From Desulfosarcina sp. (GTDB taxonomy: Bacteria; Desulfobacterota; Desulfobacteria; Desulfobacterales; Desulfosarcinaceae), in assembly GCA_030145105.1 (NCBI GenBank), contig JAQYWF010000003.1, forward strand, positions 1 through 38,991: a stretch of DNA of 38,991 nucleotides. Direction: 5' to 3'. The notes beneath the pieces are model-generated. The model saw nothing but the letters and a program-made list of their open reading frames with translations. It was not told the DNA's origin and ran no database searches. Of the stretch, positions 8,387 to 17,780 are shown piece after piece; positions within the stretch are counted from its first letter, which is position 1, and each line of letters begins with the position of its first letter. A program made the position numbers and the translations under genes.

Positions 8387-11300
8387 CAGATTGTGTATGC
8401 TTCTCTGACTGGCTGTTTTCGTCGTTCGCCGGCTCTCCAGACAGCATAAAATGTCCACCGTTTAATCGTGGTTCAGTGAAATTGAGAGAGGCGTGTTGAA
8501 CTTTGCTTGCAGACTCCGTGGGGCTGCCCCAGTAAGTCCCTGTGGGCAGGTGCATCTCCTTCAGGACCATACTCAACGGCAGGAGCGTAGTTTCAGGCTC
8601 GATGACCGCACCGCCCATAACCGTGGCGCCAAAATTAACCGCGCTGCCATCCTGGATGTCGGTTAGCTTCACCTTCAGGATCATATTCTCCAGGGTGTGA
8701 AACTGCAGGACGCCACCGATAATGCAGTCGCTGCCGAAGCTTACCGCGTTCCAGTCGGAGGCCTGCATAGGCCAGGTTAGAATGGTCCGTTTGCCGATCC
8801 GACACCCCATCCACCGCAGGATAATATTCGAGAGTACAGTTCCGGCTGAAATTCCCAAAGGAATCCTGCACCAGGCGAAGAAGCAGTCCTGAGCGAAGAA
8901 GTAAATGAAGTGCCGCCAGGACCAGAACGGTGTTGAGTGAGCAAAACCCCATTTACTGCCTACAAGGAGCTTTTTGATTGCGGCGCAGGAGACAACCAAG
9001 ACGACCTCTGTGAGAATCAAAGCAACCAACGCGCTGATGACCAGGTGGGCGTCCAACCGAAGCAGGATGGTATACAGAACCACATAGACAAGCACATTGG
9101 CGATGTGTAGAATGCCGCTGTTGAAAATGTCATTCAGCAAGATGCGCGCCAGAAAGAGGGGGAAGCTCGGCAGACGATGGGCTTCATTCTCCGCCTCAAA
9201 GGTCGTGCTCGCAAATTTCACTGGCGGGTTTCCTGCCACCGTGATGGGTTCGCCGAGGCGCGACTGCATCTGGCGCCGGAACCGTATATCATTTCCCGGC
9301 GTGGACACCCCTAACAGGAAGTTGGTCGGAAAGTGTCCGGATTCCGCGACGCAGTTGTTGCTGCTGAAGAAATTCGCGGGCATGTCGAGCTGGCGAAGCT
9401 TCAAGTGCTCGGCACCGTGATCGAGCATATTCGTGAAACAGCCATGTGACCAGAACACCTTTGAGTCGGCGATAGCAAGCTCCGGGACAAGGTTGAGCAT
9501 AACGTCGCACTCCGATGCGCCCAGGCGAGTGAAACGCACGCCAGCGAGTGCGCGCAGATATTGCCCAGTGATGGTCCAGGTCCACAGGCGCTGGATCTGG
9601 TTCATCTTCTTCTGTCTGTACATGAGCAGAGCGGCCTTGAGCCCGCGCGAGGGATACAGCCCTGGTGAGGAGGCCGTACAGCGAAGGAAAAGGCAGCCCA
9701 GCACTGAGATCAAGACGATTGTGACCCAGGTGGTGATGAACGCGTAGAGGCCCATGTGCCAGACAATCTCATGCAGGGGCGTAATTTTGAAGTATTCACT
9801 GGCAAGTTCTGTTTCTTTGTATGGTATGATAGTGGTGGCGAACCAGGTGACGGCTGCGGTGGGGGCGACCATGAGCCAGAAGTCCAAGAAGACCTGCATC
9901 AGGATGTTGAGCGTCTCCATGAACCAGAACGGGTACCCGTACCGGCAGCTATTAACTGTGCGCTTCAATTCCGTGTAACGGCCACTGAATCGTGCCGGGG
10001 CGCCCTCCCACATCTCCTCGGAACCGACGTCACTGAGAATGGGGGTAAGCGGAGTGATCCAGGTGCCGCGGCCCACCGTCACATGGTCGGCGACACCTGC
10101 CCGCATTCCGATCTTGCAGCCGCTCTCGAGGTGAACGGGGCCGACATACAACTTCTGCCCCACCCACCTCGACATGTTTATGTAGGCTCCGGTCTGGATA
10201 ACGACATCGTTTTCGATGGAGAGTAAGTCCAGCGGTCCGGAGAACTCCACGTTGTGCTCGCACTGAAGGTTGTCACCCACGGTCGCCCCGAGCCGCCGCA
10301 AGACGTATGCCATGAGCGGCGCGCTGCGAAACATTGCACCCAGGGGGCGCAGCACTGTAGTTTCGAGCCGCCCGATACACCAGGTTCGCAGGTGCATTCT
10401 GCTCCACTTGGGGTACACACCCGGTGTCACATGGTTCCTGTAAATGTTACCATCCATCAAGCGCTTGATCAACATGACCCAGAGCATGCTGGCGAAGGGC
10501 AAGACTAGGGCCAACAAGTAAATCAGGAAGCCGACGCCAATGAACTCCCAGAGGTACGCGGTCATGAAGAATTCGCCGATTTCCGCGAAGGCGATGAGCC
10601 CCAGAAAGCCTATCAAGGCGGGGGAGTACAGCAAACACAGGAACAAGACCTGCAGGATGGTGAAATATCCCACCGAGAGCACCCTCGCCGCCGCCTCATC
10701 GCGCTCGGTACGGTTTTGGTCGAATTTCGCGTCAACCGTGGGGGTTTCGGAGGCCTGCTGGAGTTCCCGAGGGCGATTGGCCACCTTTCGTGGGGTATCG
10801 CAGTCACTGAGTAGCGCCCGGACCGACACCGCCCATCCTGCGGCGTGCAAACGCTGCGCCAGTCGCGCGATGACGATTGAGTGCCCACCATTGTCAGCGA
10901 ATACATCATCCCATCCCAACGGGGTCTCGAACACGTACCTGCAGATCGCCAGCACCTCCTCACAGCCCGATTGCATGTCTGCATCGGTGTCGGGCGGTTT
11001 GGCATTTCCTGCATCGGTGTCCCGCGTATTGATCGGTGAACGACTGTAGGTGTCCTCCGCTTTCAGCTCGGCGTTTGTCAGTAGATGAGATAGGTTGGGC
11101 AAGCTCCCCCGGTCGATCTTCCCGGACACCGGTTTCATGACGAATTTTTCCACGATGAAGATTCTCGTCGGGACCGACGGCGCTGGAAGTTGTCTGGCCA
11201 GGATCGCCGTGACCCGGGCAGCCCACTCCGCCGGCGCTGGAGCGACCACCGAGATATCACTCCCGGAGACCGATGTAACGGTGACAAAGGCGACCAGTTC

Positions 11301-12773
11301 TTGGTTCTGGTAGTCCAGCACCGCGGCCTCGATCTCCCTGAACTGCGTCTGAAGGATGTCCTCTACGGCCTGTATCTCAACGCGGTGGCCGCGTACCTTG
11401 AGCTGCGCGTCAACTCGGCCAAGGAAGTGCACTCGCTGCGTCCGGATGTCGATTTTGCATTTATCCCCGGTGCGGAATATGCGTCCGAACTGCGGATGCG
11501 TGATGAACTTCTGGGCAGTTTGCTCCGGCAAGTTGCGGTACCCAAGCGAAACGTGTACCCCACCAATGCAAAGCTCGCCGACCTCACCGTGGGGCAGTGG
11601 GCGGAGTTGATCGACCTCGAGGATGACGTAGGTCACGTTGGCAAAGGGCGAGCCTATGGTGATGGGCTCCCCCGGCCGCAAGCTCTGGCGGCTTGTGTCG
11701 GTGCTCGCCTCTGTTGGGCCGTAGGTGTTGATGATCTGACGCCTGCCACGCGTCCAGGGCTCCACGAGCGTGGCGGGGAAGGCTTCGCCCGCCGGCACGA
11801 CGTAGCGGCACAGCGGGTAGGGGAGATCAAGCTCGGGGGTCGATGTGAGGGTGGTAAGCAGCACTGGCGGGCAGAAGAGCACAGTGACCTCAGCTTCACG
11901 GAGAACGGGGACGAGGTCTGGGCCGGACCGTATCTGCTCCTTGGTCAGCATGACCACAGCGCAACCTGACACCCAGGCGCTGTACATCTCGGAGATGCTG
12001 CCATCGTATCCCAGCGACGAAGTGAGCGAGGTCGCGTCCATACCCGGAATGAGATCAAAGTAATCGGCGTAGCTCAGGGCTAGGTTCACGTAGCCTGCGT
12101 GCGGACACTCCACGCCCTTAGGCATCCCGGTGGTTCCGCTGGTGTAGAAAATGGTCGCAAGGCGATGCGTGGGGTCGTCCAGCCAGGACGGCGGCTCGCT
12201 TCGGGGTATTCTCTCGGGCAACGTCAAGACGTCTATCGTTGGCAGGTCGCGGAACTTGTCCTGGCCCCGCGTGAGAATGACCACCGGCTGTGCGTCCTTG
12301 AGCATGTGGGTGATCAAGGCCTCGGGTAAAGCGGTGTCGAGGAACATCATGGTACCGCCAGCCTTGAGAATGCCGAGGTGAGCGGCCACGATTTGCCAGT
12401 TGTCCTGCGACATGGCCACGGTCACGACCTGGTCCGGGCCCGTGAGGAAGGGAGAAAGGGCCGCGGCCACGTTTTCGGCCCGTGCATCAAGCTCAGCGAA
12501 GGTCAGGGACTCTCCGGTATGGGGAATCTGTAAGGCCGTGAGATCCGGGTACTTCTCGGCGGAGCGGCTGAAGACATCTGTGAGCCACTGGACTCCTTCC
12601 TGATGCGGAACGTTCAAGAGGTGGTCGTCGCCAAAGACATCCGTCAAGCTGTATTGGCAGGTATCCGCCTGCCCGTACGGTGCCGTTTCCGCCGCCCAAT
12701 AATACCGCTTCCAAGCGACAAACGTCGCTGTAAAGAAGACAAAAAAGATGGTTGTTAAAATAATTGCTGCCAT
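8379..12773 (-). CDS. Membrane-bound NRPS-like protein: adenylation, carrier and C-terminal hexapeptide-repeat membrane domain
   Basis: An N-terminal membrane segment (residues 3-21) precedes an adenylation domain (about 60-560) with FYTSGTTGMPKG at 209-220, INTYGPTEAS near 348-357, FRTGDK and LKVRGHRVE. The Lys-containing A10 motif is SGKIDR. The carrier domain follows with the unusual core DNGGHSI (Ser 632). From about residue 700 the protein is polytopic and carries left-handed beta-helix (hexapeptide acyltransferase-like) stretches near 830-915 and again near the C-terminus. This layout matches the NRPS terminal-domain family that includes epsilon-poly-L-lysine synthetase. There is no classical condensation or thioesterase domain. 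It probably joins or transfers one kind of amino acid at the membrane. My hand reading of the specificity positions (DGSFVATTD plus Lys) begins with Asp, so an alpha-amino acid is likely. I cannot name it. Confidence 0.88.
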   Translation of the reverse strand: MAAIILTTIFFVFFTATFVAWKRYYWAAETAPYGQADTCQYSLTDVFGDDHLLNVPHQEGVQWLTDVFSRSAEKYPDLTALQIPHTGESLTFAELDARAENVAAALSPFLTGPDQVVTVAMSQDNWQIVAAHLGILKAGGTMMFLDTALPEALITHMLKDAQPVVILTRGQDKFRDLPTIDVLTLPERIPRSEPPSWLDDPTHRLATIFYTSGTTGMPKGVECPHAGYVNLALSYADYFDLIPGMDATSLTSSLGYDGSISEMYSAWVSGCAVVMLTKEQIRSGPDLVPVLREAEVTVLFCPPVLLTTLTSTPELDLPYPLCRYVVPAGEAFPATLVEPWTRGRRQIINTYGPTEASTDTSRQSLRPGEPITIGSPFANVTYVILEVDQLRPLPHGEVGELCIGGVHVSLGYRNLPEQTAQKFITHPQFGRIFRTGDKCKIDIRTQRVHFLGRVDAQLKVRGHRVEIQAVEDILQTQFREIEAAVLDYQNQELVAFVTVTSVSGSDISVVAPAPAEWAARVTAILARQLPAPSVPTRIFIVEKFVMKPVSGKIDRGSLPNLSHLLTNAELKAEDTYSRSPINTRDTDAGNAKPPDTDADMQSGCEEVLAICRYVFETPLGWDDVFADNGGHSIVIARLAQRLHAAGWAVSVRALLSDCDTPRKVANRPRELQQASETPTVDAKFDQNRTERDEAAARVLSVGYFTILQVLFLCLLYSPALIGFLGLIAFAEIGEFFMTAYLWEFIGVGFLIYLLALVLPFASMLWVMLIKRLMDGNIYRNHVTPGVYPKWSRMHLRTWCIGRLETTVLRPLGAMFRSAPLMAYVLRRLGATVGDNLQCEHNVEFSGPLDLLSIENDVVIQTGAYINMSRWVGQKLYVGPVHLESGCKIGMRAGVADHVTVGRGTWITPLTPILSDVGSEEMWEGAPARFSGRYTELKRTVNSCRYGYPFWFMETLNILMQVFLDFWLMVAPTAAVTWFATTIIPYKETELASEYFKITPLHEIVWHMGLYAFITTWVTIVLISVLGCLFLRCTASSPGLYPSRGLKAALLMYRQKKMNQIQRLWTWTITGQYLRALAGVRFTRLGASECDVMLNLVPELAIADSKVFWSHGCFTNMLDHGAEHLKLRQLDMPANFFSSNNCVAESGHFPTNFLLGVSTPGNDIRFRRQMQSRLGEPITVAGNPPVKFASTTFEAENEAHRLPSFPLFLARILLNDIFNSGILHIANVLVYVVLYTILLRLDAHLVISALVALILTEVVLVVSCAAIKKLLVGSKWGFAHSTPFWSWRHFIYFFAQDCFFAWCRIPLGISAGTVLSNIILRWMGCRIGKRTILTWPMQASDWNAVSFGSDCIIGGVLQFHTLENMILKVKLTDIQDGSAVNFGATVMGGAVIEPETTLLPLSMVLKEMHLPTGTYWGSPTESASKVQHASLNFTEPRLNGGHFMLSGEPANDENSQSEKHTQSDE

Positions 12774-13588
12774 GTGTATTCCCCACAGGGTCTTAAAATT
12801 GATACCCTTGGGGCCTTGGTTTCAAACATTAAATTTTCCCTTAGTTGGATATAGCGAAAGCAGGGTGTTTAGTCAAAGTATCGCTGGAGCGCTATAGTTC
12901 GATGGATGTTCAAGCTTACGCGAAGGAATCTACCGCCAGCAATTTGGCGTGCTGCAGTATTAGGGGGATTACATCAAGATCCTGTTTGTATAACATTTCG
13001 ATCAGACCCTTTAGGCTTGATTGACCAGGACCCAAGCTGAGCGTTTCCCATTTTGGTTTTATAAAAAGTATTACAAAAAGTATCGGTTATGTCACTTAGC
13101 GACTTCAAAATGGAAAACCCGTTGGGATATCCGATCTTACCGCATCTACGGCGTCAGATGCCTTCCCGCATAGTTCACTATAGCGGAAAGCCATCTTTCT
13201 TGTATCTACGGCAAGCTCGATAATCGCTCAGTTTGAGAGATAGTTTCCAAGTCAATTTTTTCAGCTTCAAAATTACAATTTTGTGAAAAAACGGCTATCT
13301 GTCGTTGCTTTCCATTTCTTTCAACTTGGAGGCATGACAAGATACCACACGAATCGGTAGGGGCCGTTTTTGTGCGATACCCAGAACCATACTTGCTCTG
13401 CAACATGAATTGAATGCCATTCCACTCCCCAATATCTTGAATTATGCTATCAAGCTTATATGCTAAATTTACATTGAAAAACTGATGTTGCTTCATGCGA
13501 TACTCGGATCGCTAATAATTGGTAGTTTGAATAAAACGAAATTCTTAACGTTAATAACAATATACCAGATGGTTCATAAGGAGAACGT
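12774..13588. other. 815-base region with no convincing gene
   Basis: This gap lies between the start of the membrane NRPS-like gene (minus) and the asnB relic (plus). It must hold the promoters of both, but I cannot pick boxes with confidence. On the minus strand about 12925-13090 read as a 55-codon stretch without a start, ending with the protein-like LIEMLYKQDLDVIPLILQHA and then KLLAVDSFA and a TAA. It may be the tail of a lost gene. A 96-codon frame at 13206-13496 (minus) has no ribosome-binding site and no recognisable motif. An AAGGAG site at about 13578-13583 belongs to the asnB relic. Confidence 0.35.
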
Positions 13589-14054
13589 ATGTGCGGCATA
13601 GCAGGATGCTTTGGTATTAAGGATGAAGACACCATTAACCGAATGCTGGATGCATTAACCCACAGAGGTCCCAACGACAGGGGGATTCACAGCAGCGATC
13701 GGTTTACGGTATGCCATACAAGACTGTCTATCGTCGATGTGGCCACTCACTACCTGCCCGAAGAGATCCTCTGGCGCTACAAGGTACAGTACACCCAGGG
13801 CGCAGGTTGCGAAGACCTGGGTGAACGTATTGCCAACAAGATGAGCTATGAGGAGTTTGAACATAATCAAGGCGAAACATCCCAATGCCATTATCAACAG
13901 CAAAGAGGCAGCCTACTATTTCAAAATCTTCAGGGAATACCATCCCCAGGACTCCATACTGGGTTCTATCGGTATCTAGACAGGATTCGATTTTGAGGAA
14001 GAGCGGGAAATGGTCAGGGGCACTGTGGACGGTGATCTAAAGCACGACTATTAA
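13589..14054 (+). pseudogene. asnB: Asparagine synthase (glutamine-hydrolysing) relic with large internal deletion
   Basis: The first 50 codons are the start of a class II glutamine amidotransferase: MCGIAGCFGI with the catalytic Cys2, then LDALTHRGPNDRG and the RLSIVD motif. The sequence then jumps directly to the C-terminal end of an asparagine synthase (LPEEILWRYKVQYTQGAG, ISYEEFE-like). This means about 400 residues, including the whole ATP-pyrophosphatase core, have been deleted. After about 90 codons the frame shifts. The correct tail continues in another frame (AIINSKEAAYYFKIFREYHP) and has a TAG where a Trp codon would fit, before ending GDLKHDY and TAA. Good AAGGAG ribosome-binding site. 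It is clearly non-functional. Confidence 0.85.
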
Positions 14055-14079
14055 AGGACTTCAAAGGTAGCTTACGCTC

Positions 14080-14319
14080 ATGGAATTGACAGTGCTGGGG
14101 TCTGGAGGATGTATGCCCATCCCCAGGCCCCTATGCCAGTGCAGGGTCTGCCGAGAGGCCAGGGAAAAGGGCTATCCCTTCCGGCGGACCGGGCCATCTC
14201 TTTTCCTGCACGACCAAAACCTGCTGATCGACACCCCGGCAGATATCGCAGCCCAGTTCAACCGCGAGGGGATCCACACCCTGAAAAACATTATGTTACG
14301 ACTGCGTGATGGGTTGTGA
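14080..14319 (+). pseudogene. PhnP-like MBL-fold hydrolase, N-terminal fragment
   Basis: The 79 codons look like the beginning of a PhnP/RNase-Z-like metallo-hydrolase: MELTVLGSGGCMPIPRPLCQ, the CRVCREA cysteine pair, then LLIDTPADIAAQFNREGIH. The frame breaks exactly where the metal-binding HxHxDH motif should follow, and that motif is absent downstream. Without metal ligands it cannot be catalytic. It lies 26 bases after the asnB relic and is part of the same row of broken genes. Confidence 0.65.
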
Positions 14320-14398
14320 TGGAAATACGAAAATAGGGAGGCAGACAGATTGATCCGTCCGGGCGGTCTGGTATCTCATGTAAGGGAATTGGAGGGCT

Positions 14399-14662
14399 AT
14401 GGATCTCATTTACGGTGATTCACATCGCTGTGCTGCCCACGAATGCGCTAAAAGTGAGGGACATCACTCGTGTGGAGATTGTGAATATTTCCTCTGCGAC
14501 AACTTGGATCCCTATGCCGATAAGGCGGATAGCCTGCCGCATAACATTGAGGTTTTCAATCTATGCCCAATTAACAAGATAGGCTTGGAAAAATGGGCAG
14601 AATCTAAGGCGGAAGATGTCCACAGTACCAACTTTACCAAGCCCTGGTCACTTGCAGAATAA
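14399..14662 (+). pseudogene. DUF3795-like Cys-rich protein, apparently lacking its N-terminus
   Basis: The 87 codons contain HRCAAHECAKSEGHHSCGDC and CDNLDPYADKADSLPHNIE, a cysteine-rich zinc or iron-binding arrangement typical of the C-terminal half of DUF3795 proteins. The expected N-terminal Cys-containing part is missing. Just upstream in another frame SCKGIGG resembles the CxGC element that normally precedes this block, so a frameshift around 14390-14400 is likely. The short ORF could still be translated from the ATG at 14399, preceded by GGAGGG only a few bases away. I regard it as a relic more likely than a functional mini-gene. Confidence 0.5.
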
Positions 14663-14735
14663 TATCAAAATGTACAGCTGCAGTGCTTGAAGGTAAAACT
14701 ACCTTAAGAGATAAAAAAATGAAGCCTGGATCTAT

Positions 14736-14880
14736 TATAACCTATCTCAAAAATAGTCTAAGCGTCCACGGCGGCGTCTTGAAACGGCTCAACATGCTCA
14801 CATACTACCTGTATGCTGCGCTTTTTCGCCGTTGCATGCCTTGCCCTGAACCCTGATTATTATTTTTGAGATAGGTTATA
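14736..14880. repeat. 145-bp nested inverted-repeat element (MITE-like)
   Basis: The ends are perfect 20-bp inverted repeats, TATAACCTATCTCAAAAATA at 14736-14755 and its reverse complement at 14861-14880. Inside lie a second pair, AACGGC 14783-14788 and GCCGTT 14828-14833, and an apical hairpin CATAC/GTATG at 14801-14815. The distances from the outer to the middle repeats are equal (27 bases on each side), so the whole unit can fold into one symmetrical cruciform. It encodes nothing recognisable. It is most likely a small non-autonomous mobile element or dispersed repeat. No clear target duplication beyond TA at the ends is seen. Confidence 0.7.
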
Positions 14881-15405
14881 GTTAAAGCACTATTGAGACT
14901 TTTGATATCTGTTATGTACGAAACGTCCTGCTGAAAAATGAGCGACCACAATATCTGGGAGTTAGGGTACTTTCGGGAATTAGTTGGCTTTCGATTTGCT
15001 ATCGCAGGGAATAAACTGATGGCAGAATTTTTGGATGCCTCCAACTCATCAACGGTCTCGGCAAGGGCCACAGGGCCAAGATACTCTCAATACATCTCAG
15101 GTCACCACATTTCTGTGATAGATTCATTTTCCCGATGTAATCTGCACCGAACTGCTAATTCGGTCGCCCCCATATGTAGTGGTGCTTCAAATCAAATATT
15201 ATTTCATGTACTTTTAGCATATGGCAAGAAAGCTGTAATTTCCTCCCCTCCTATTTTCTTGTGATACACGCAGCAAAGCTTTATCGATCAAAACAAAATT
15301 GATGATTATCCTTGTTCAATTTTTTCTATTCCTTGCCACCGTAACGAGTTTTCCTGTAGTCTGAACCATTAGCCAAATAAAGGTACACTCTTTGGAGGGA
15401 ATAAT
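14881..15405. other. Region without a convincing gene; possible minus-strand relic
   Basis: Both strands have medium-sized open frames here but none is recognisable. On the minus strand, codons from 15071 downwards read GPVALAETVDELEASKNSAI (with preceding codons) and continue into DVSYITDIKS. This has a protein-like composition, runs into the inverted-repeat element and has a stop shortly upstream, so it may be a fragment of a lost gene. The plus-strand frame 14938-15264 lacks a ribosome-binding site and motifs. The end of the region (15265-15405) is AT-rich and probably holds the promoter of the barrel gene at 15406. Confidence 0.3.
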
Positions 15406-16179
15406 ATGTCCATCGTATCGAAGAAGTTAAATTTTTGCTTTTGTTGCTTATTTTCGCTGTTATTGGCACTGCCAACCATGGCGGCAGAACAAAAAGATTG
15501 GAAGCGTTTTCGCTTCGAACTGGAAGGTGGACCGGTCTGGCAGGCCAAAAACGATGTGCGAATTCCTGGAAACACCGGAACGGAGTTTTCGTTTAAGGAT
15601 TTGACCGGTAGCGGACCTTATGCTGCTGGTCGATTTACTTTTGACTGGAATTTTTTAGAGCGCCACGGGTTACGGTTAGAAATAGCACCGCTTAGAATTG
15701 ATGGAAACGGTACGTTTAATCAACCGGTGAGCTTTGCAGGCACAACGTTTTCCCCTGGCACGCCAACCGAAGGCAAATACAAATTTGATACGTACCGAGC
15801 TTCCTATCGCTATCTATTTTTTAATAAAAATTCATGGCGTATGCATGTCGGCGCTACGCTTTTAGTACGTGATGCCAAAATAGAACTCGAGCAGGCTGGC
15901 TTAAACGCGTCGGATAGCAACGTGGGGGTTGCGCCGCTTCTGAACTTTTCAACAGAATGGGCCTTTGCCAGACGATGGGCAGCCATTTTCGACTTCGAAG
16001 GACGTGCGGGTGGACCTGGTCGGGCATTGGATCTGGCGCTAAAATTGCGCTACGATATGACTGATCACTGGAGTATAGGAGGCGGTTACCGCATGCTGGA
16101 AGGTGGCGTCGATAGCGATGATGTCTACAATTTCAGCTGGTTCAATTATGGATTTTTAACTGTAGGCTATCAGTTTTAA
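15406..16179 (+). CDS. Outer-membrane beta-barrel protein (257 aa)
   Basis: A signal peptide (hydrophobic residues about 9-24, ending TMAAEQ) is followed by alternating amphipathic strands rich in Gly and aromatic residues. The protein ends with FLTVGYQF, so a C-terminal Phe is available as the recognition signal for barrel assembly. About eight to ten strands can be counted (for example FRFELEGGPVWQ, AAGRFTFDW, FDTYRASYRYLFF, MTDHWSIGGGYRML). The size is that of a small barrel of the OmpA/OmpW type, but the exact family is not clear. Strong GGAGGG ribosome-binding site about 8 bases before the ATG. It looks intact, which is notable among the surrounding relics. Confidence 0.8.
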   Translation: MSIVSKKLNFCFCCLFSLLLALPTMAAEQKDWKRFRFELEGGPVWQAKNDVRIPGNTGTEFSFKDLTGSGPYAAGRFTFDWNFLERHGLRLEIAPLRIDGNGTFNQPVSFAGTTFSPGTPTEGKYKFDTYRASYRYLFFNKNSWRMHVGATLLVRDAKIELEQAGLNASDSNVGVAPLLNFSTEWAFARRWAAIFDFEGRAGGPGRALDLALKLRYDMTDHWSIGGGYRMLEGGVDSDDVYNFSWFNYGFLTVGYQF

Positions 16180-16291
16180 GTGGTTCATTATCAGCGAACC
16201 CTCCAGCGCCAGCAAATCTTTCGTTTCAACCGCAGGTCAACTAATAAACCGGTGTAAAGATCCAAGCGTCTTAAAATGATGGAGATGGGCA

Positions 16292-17111
16292 ATGTTGCTA
16301 AACTGGTTTGAACCAGAATATGGATCAGTTCTTCCCGAGATGCTGTTTTTGACAGTTTTGGCACAGATCATATCATCTATTGGCTTTTATCGCGTGGTAT
16401 ACTTCATCAGCGTCGGCTATGCATTTTCCATCGTAGCAATGGCTGTTGTAAGCCCGGTGAGGCATTTTAAAAATCTGGCCTGGACTTCTATCATTACAGA
16501 ATACTCTCCTTGTGGTGTGGGGAGTAAGATTGGGCATCTACCTCGTTCAACGAGAATACCGGGCATCCTATCGCAAAGAACTTGCGGATAATCATCAGCG
16601 TTCTGCGGGAATAAGTTGGATTACAAAAACCTTAATCTGGGTGAGTGTCTCGGTGTTGTAAGTTTTCATGTTTTCGCCGAGTCTGTTCAGTTCGATCACT
16701 TCGGCCGTCAACACATCTTGGATATTCAATCTTGTCAAGGCAGCTGGGTTAATGCTGATGGGAGGTGGGTTGGTTTAGGAAGCGATGTCTGACAAACAGA
16801 AAGCGGATTTCAAAGCGCGATTTCCAAAGCAATACTGTGATGTGGGTTTGTATCGTTGGGTAAGATGCCCGAATTATTTGGGTGAGATTACATTTTGGGT
16901 CGGGAACTGTGTTATGGGAATCCTCTTTTATGATTCACCCTTAAAATGGATTGCCAGTTCAGATGGGTTGGTGTGTATCGTGCTGATTATGATGGGATCG
17001 ACTAAACGGTTGGAGAATACGCAAGACAAACGATATGGCAACCAGATAAAATACCAGGAATACATACGTACAGTGCCGGTTCTTTCCCCTTCATTCCAGT
17101 TTATAGTTTGA
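16292..17111 (+). pseudogene. DUF1295 (steroid 5-alpha-reductase-like) membrane protein, broken
   Basis: The first 60-70 codons (start ATG 16292) give membrane segments such as MLFLTVLAQIISSIGFYRVV. The frame shifts near 16500. In the new frame one reads VRLGIYLVQREYRASYRKEL, then ISWITKTLIWVSVSVL and TAA, then SSITSAVNTSWIFNLVKAAG and a TAG. After that comes a well conserved C-terminal part, with GLYRWVRCPNYLGEITFWVG and the final TKRLENTQDKRYGNQIKYQE. This is the diagnostic C-terminal block of DUF1295 and isoprenylcysteine-methyltransferase-like proteins. One frameshift plus two stops make it a pseudogene. The high conservation between lesions suggests recent decay. Confidence 0.82.
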
Positions 17112-17254
17112 AGAAAATTCGCGTATTTTTAGAGTGAGTGATGGTTTAAGCCTATCATTCAGTGATAGATCCAAAGATATAATGCTGTGAAATGCCAAAT
17201 TTTGAATTGAGGCATATTTCGTTCCAAAGAATATTCCAACCACGGACACATCTT

Positions 17255-17638
17255 ATGAATTACAAGTTACATAAAACCTTGTTATTATGAATTTTTATGA
17301 CAGCTTCAATCATTTTAATAGGGCCGCAAGCAATGGCAATAGAAAAACCTTCCCATATCGTGATGGTAACCGAAGGCAGCTTCGAATTACGCAAATATTC
17401 ATCGTATATTGTGGCAGAGACCCACGTGGAAGGTGATTTCGAAGCGGTCGGAAGTGAAGGCTTTAGACGTTTGGCGGATTACATTGGTGGAAAGAACAGA
17501 AAAAAGGAATCCATCTCAATGACTGCACCCGTTAGTCAGAAGCCGGCATCCAAAATGGTTATAGAAATTTTATTTCATTTTTGTCTCGGTATCCGCCGAA
17601 TGACCTTCCCTTCCAGGTATCATAAAAAAAGTATCTGA
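17255..17638 (+). pseudogene. SOUL/HBP-type heme-binding protein, broken
   Basis: From ATG 17255 the frame starts as a signal peptide (MNYKLHKTLLL), hits a TGA, and continues in frame through TASIILIGPQAMA. It then enters a SOUL domain: SFELRKYSSYIVAETHVEGD, then EGFRRLADYIGGKNRKKESI and SMTAPVSQKPAS. All of these are typical of the first half of the family. After about residue 85 of the downstream piece the expected sequence is lost and the frame ends in unrelated residues. A stop in the leader plus a missing C-terminal half make it non-functional. Confidence 0.75.
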
Positions 17639-17780
17639 CACTCTTAGACTATTGATTTTTCATTAATAGCCATATGGGTTTTAAATAGTTGGCCAAAAAC
17701 TAACATATCCGTTTGACATATCGGATCGCGCTGCTGTATTTTTTTGTATTTGAAAAGAAAAAATGAGGATTGACGATTAG

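Noticed and set aside
13206-13496. 96-codon minus-strand frame
   Set aside because: No ribosome-binding site, no motif and no hydrophobic or domain pattern that I can support.
14938-15264. 108-codon plus-strand frame
   Set aside because: No ribosome-binding site and no recognisable motif. The opposite strand looks at least as protein-like.
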